A DNA stretch of 64,000 bases. Origin: Lottia gigantea. Lineage: Eukaryota; Mollusca; Gastropoda; Lottiidae. Under the pieces are notes generated by a model that worked only from the letters and a program-made list of their open reading frames with translations, did no database searches and was not told the origin of the DNA. The first letter of the stretch is position 1. Each line of letters starts with the position of its first letter. The translations under genes and the position numbers were made by a program. This document shows positions 61,439 through 64,000 of this stretch, piece by piece. The DNA lies in the NCBI RefSeq assembly GCF_000327385.1, contig NW_008710662.1:196660-260659 (forward strand), written 5' to 3'.

Positions 61439-62775
61439 CTAAAAAATGGTATAAAAATAATAATTACTAGGCAAATACTCAGCATTTGCATGAATTTATT
61501 TATTCAACGATACTTAAGAATATTTAAAATATTGAAGAACCATTTCCAAGGGATTTTTGTCGAGAGGAAAATCTATACGATATTTCATACCTGTGAAGAA
61601 AAAAAATAACGTAACGTGAGAATGAGATGAAATGTTGGTTTTTAATCAAATAAAAATATCTAGATCTACTTCAGTGTGGTTTTATTTAAATAATGCACTC
61701 TGAGCATGGGCATTACATGGTTCTTAAAGTATCGATTTTACTATTAAAAAACTAATTTTTGGCCATTTGCATTGTAGGTGTACAACTTAAACAACCTATC
61801 TAGCAATAGTATTTGCATTAACTGCGGGCCATACCTTGAGGAGCGGAAGTGAGCTGATCGACATAAAACAGTTTCAAAGGAAACTATATTGATGTAACTG
61901 TAAGTGAAGAGGTGTTTCAACGGAAATGTTAGTAAGTTCTATGAGAATGACTCTGTTTTAGAAATAGTGTAACCACATCGTTATCTTTATAAAAAATAAA
62001 ACACGATCTAATATAGGAATTTTAATCAATATATTCTCACTATATATATTATTTGAAATACGAGTTTCAGCAATATTACGTTCTCACGCTCCTGTATGTA
62101 TTTAATGCACAATGAAATGGTAAGAATAATAAGGACAAAGGTCAAGATCGTTCAACACGATACGGATATTCAAACCTCTGCAAAAGTTGATCTACATTGT
62201 GAAAATCACATAAGCTTCGACAGATTTGGGGAAATTTGTAGATGTTTGAATTTTTTCAAAATAAATTCATTTAGATTTTTTGTTTATCAAGCTACGATAT
62301 AACTAAAATATATATGGTTTATTAATATTTAAAATGATGTAATATATTCCTTTATCATTATCGTTATCCAATTTATTCCTTTATCATTATCGTTATCCAA
62401 TTTTTAGAATAAAAATAAAAATTCGCAAGGCATCCCATCTGATCCATTGCAGTCGAAATGATCGTAACGTTCATATACCGACTCAAAGCAATCAACTGAT
62501 TTCAATGTCGAGAAGATCCGATTATGGTAAGAAGTAGAACATAATTACTGGCAAAATTGACAGTCAATGACAGCAAGTGCGTTTTTCAGTTTTCGTTGAA
62601 CCAAGGTCGATTTAGTCCATCGATTTGTTATCCAGTTGATTTCAGATTCTACCAGTCTCAAGGTCGACCCGAGACAACAACAAGTCGTTTTTAGTACCCT
62701 ATCATGGTTTTCAAGTCATTTTCAGAGAGTTTCTGTTTTGTTCTGTAATTACTTCGATAATATTATTTTTTGTAG
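61439..62775. other. Intergenic DNA
   Basis: A 30-bp direct repeat (tattcctttatcattatcg) occurs twice in tandem at about 62346-62404. Nothing else is supported. Confidence 0.4.
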
Positions 62776-62835
62776 ATGGTATTGTCTGGAATTTATGTAC
62801 TGCTCTCTATTTTAGTTTCGTGCAATTTATTATTG
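62776..62835 (+). CDS. Possible signal-peptide exon of a gene continuing to the right
   Basis: tttttgtag is followed at once by ATG and 20 codons MVLSGIYVLLSILVSCNLLL, then donor GTATGT, phase 0. The peptide has the hydrophobic core of a signal sequence. No following exon was found before the window ends, so this rests on splice sites and hydrophobicity only. Confidence 0.3.
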
Positions 62836-62839
62836 GTAT

Positions 62840-64000
62840 GTTCCATCAGAATATTTTTGAAACACAGATTCCATTCGCCGATACCACGTTAAATATCTAG
62901 TTAGCCAAATAACTATGTAATTGTGTATATAGAAATTAATTTAAAAATAAAAACCTGAATGGCATTGTACACTATAATAATTAGGAATACTGGAAATATA
63001 TTGATCTACTTTTTGTTAAATTACAAGAACAATATTGTCCACATTCTTGGCGATTTACTGTTAAAAAGATCAATTAAATTAACATTAATTCGATGGAAAC
63101 AATACAAGATATATTTACTCTCAAATTAAACAAAGATACATTTCTAACGTACTCTTAGAAAGAAACGAGTCGTGACCAACTCGATGACTGGGATGCATGA
63201 TTCAACAGTGACATTGGATTTGAAGTAATTTGAACAGAAAGGAAAGATTCAGGGAAAGATTTAGTTTGAATTTCAAAGTTTTCCCCATAATGAAAATTCC
63301 CGAAGTATCTTGAAAATATTGGAAAGTGATGTAACTATATCGCTCTACAATTGATGTATTGGGCACTATTTTAACAGTGATTTTTTTTATTAATTTTGTA
63401 CATATTGACCTTCATGTTGATTCTAACTTAAAACTCCAGCAAATATAAAGTTCAAGCTTATCCCCAAAACAGGCATATCACGTATCACTGACTTGGTAAC
63501 GCAGTCGCAATTACGAATTATAAACTATAGCGTTATTTGATCTAAATGTATGTTTGTAATGGCATGAATGTTGCAATTCATTATTTCGTCGAATTCAGGA
63601 TTACGGATAAACCGTTTACTAATACTTGTGTTTCCTGCTGAGTCAAGCGCAACATTTCGTTAAAATGCAGAAATGATAAGGCTCTAATAAGAAACGCTTC
63701 CGGAGTTGCATTTCCCACTGAGAAGTTATAACTAAGTTCATGAAAAAAAAGGTTATTCTCTCTATTGAGATTAATGTAACTATCTAAATCCACGTTTCAA
63801 TATTAATATGAATTAAATTAGGAGACAGCTGATACCCAAAGATCAAAGACTTAATACTCCCTCGTATCAATAAAACAAATACGTTTTTAAAAACCATTAT
63901 TATTATGTAGTTATAGATCGAAGGTTTAAAAAATTCCATGTTTTTTTTTAAGGAAGCTGTATTACATACAACAAGAAAGGGTTTCAAGTGACTGAGGGAC
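62840..64000. other. Right end of window, nothing recognised
   Basis: Two 67-70-codon ORFs on the minus strand (63581-63987) show no known domain. Confidence 0.35.

Noticed and set aside
1-64000. tRNA, rRNA, CRISPR, bacterial operon features, retroviral or Polinton genes
   Set aside because: Looked for T-loop words, repeat-spacer patterns, Shine-Dalgarno-led gene strings, and integrase, protease, capsid or polymerase motifs; none could be supported.

Overview
The window is animal nuclear DNA: AT-rich, with spliced genes, introns of up to 12 kb, GT-AG junctions and many short interspersed repeats. A lophotrochozoan, most likely a mollusc, fits best. Two arrays of ~160-bp repeats resemble the BIV160-type satellites described from bivalves and other molluscs, and the peropsin-type opsin and metabotropic-glutamate-like receptor are the kind molluscs carry. 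No species can be named from the sequence alone.

Layout. 1-0.76 kb (-): decayed TRIM-like gene (half a RING, a 51-bp x3 linker repeat, B-box, coiled coil) running off the left edge. 3.58-4.27 kb (+): last two coding exons of a Piwi-clade Argonaute with its catalytic His; upstream exons lie outside the window. 4.3-20.8 kb: intergenic, filled with satellite arrays (6.2-6.9, 8.2-9.3, 12.3-12.7 kb), a 357-bp tandem duplication (14.4-15.0 kb) and MITE-like copies. 20.80-48.20 kb (+): a complete six-exon peropsin-like opsin of 339 aa; its large introns hold MITE copies, a LINE 3' relic and a 42-bp repeat array. 49.9-51.2 kb: a ~28-bp array with a segmental duplication and an insertion. 54.31-57.69 kb (-): a two-exon class C GPCR of 857 aa, convergent with the opsin. 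57.7-64 kb: mostly unassigned, with a 60-bp array and two small exon-like islands (61.35 kb on -, 62.78 kb on +) that may be 5' exons of genes continuing elsewhere.

The three recognisable genes do not form an obvious pathway: one is a germline small-RNA effector, one a retinal-binding opsin, one an amino-acid-type receptor. The points most worth following are the class C receptor's partly kept glutamate pocket, a pair of near-identical exon-like segments in opsin intron 1 that are phase-compatible with exon 1, and a 44-bp retroposed tail with clean target-site duplications and a paralogous empty site. I found no CRISPR array, tRNA, rRNA, or recognisable retroviral or Polinton element, and no strong case for a wholly new system.
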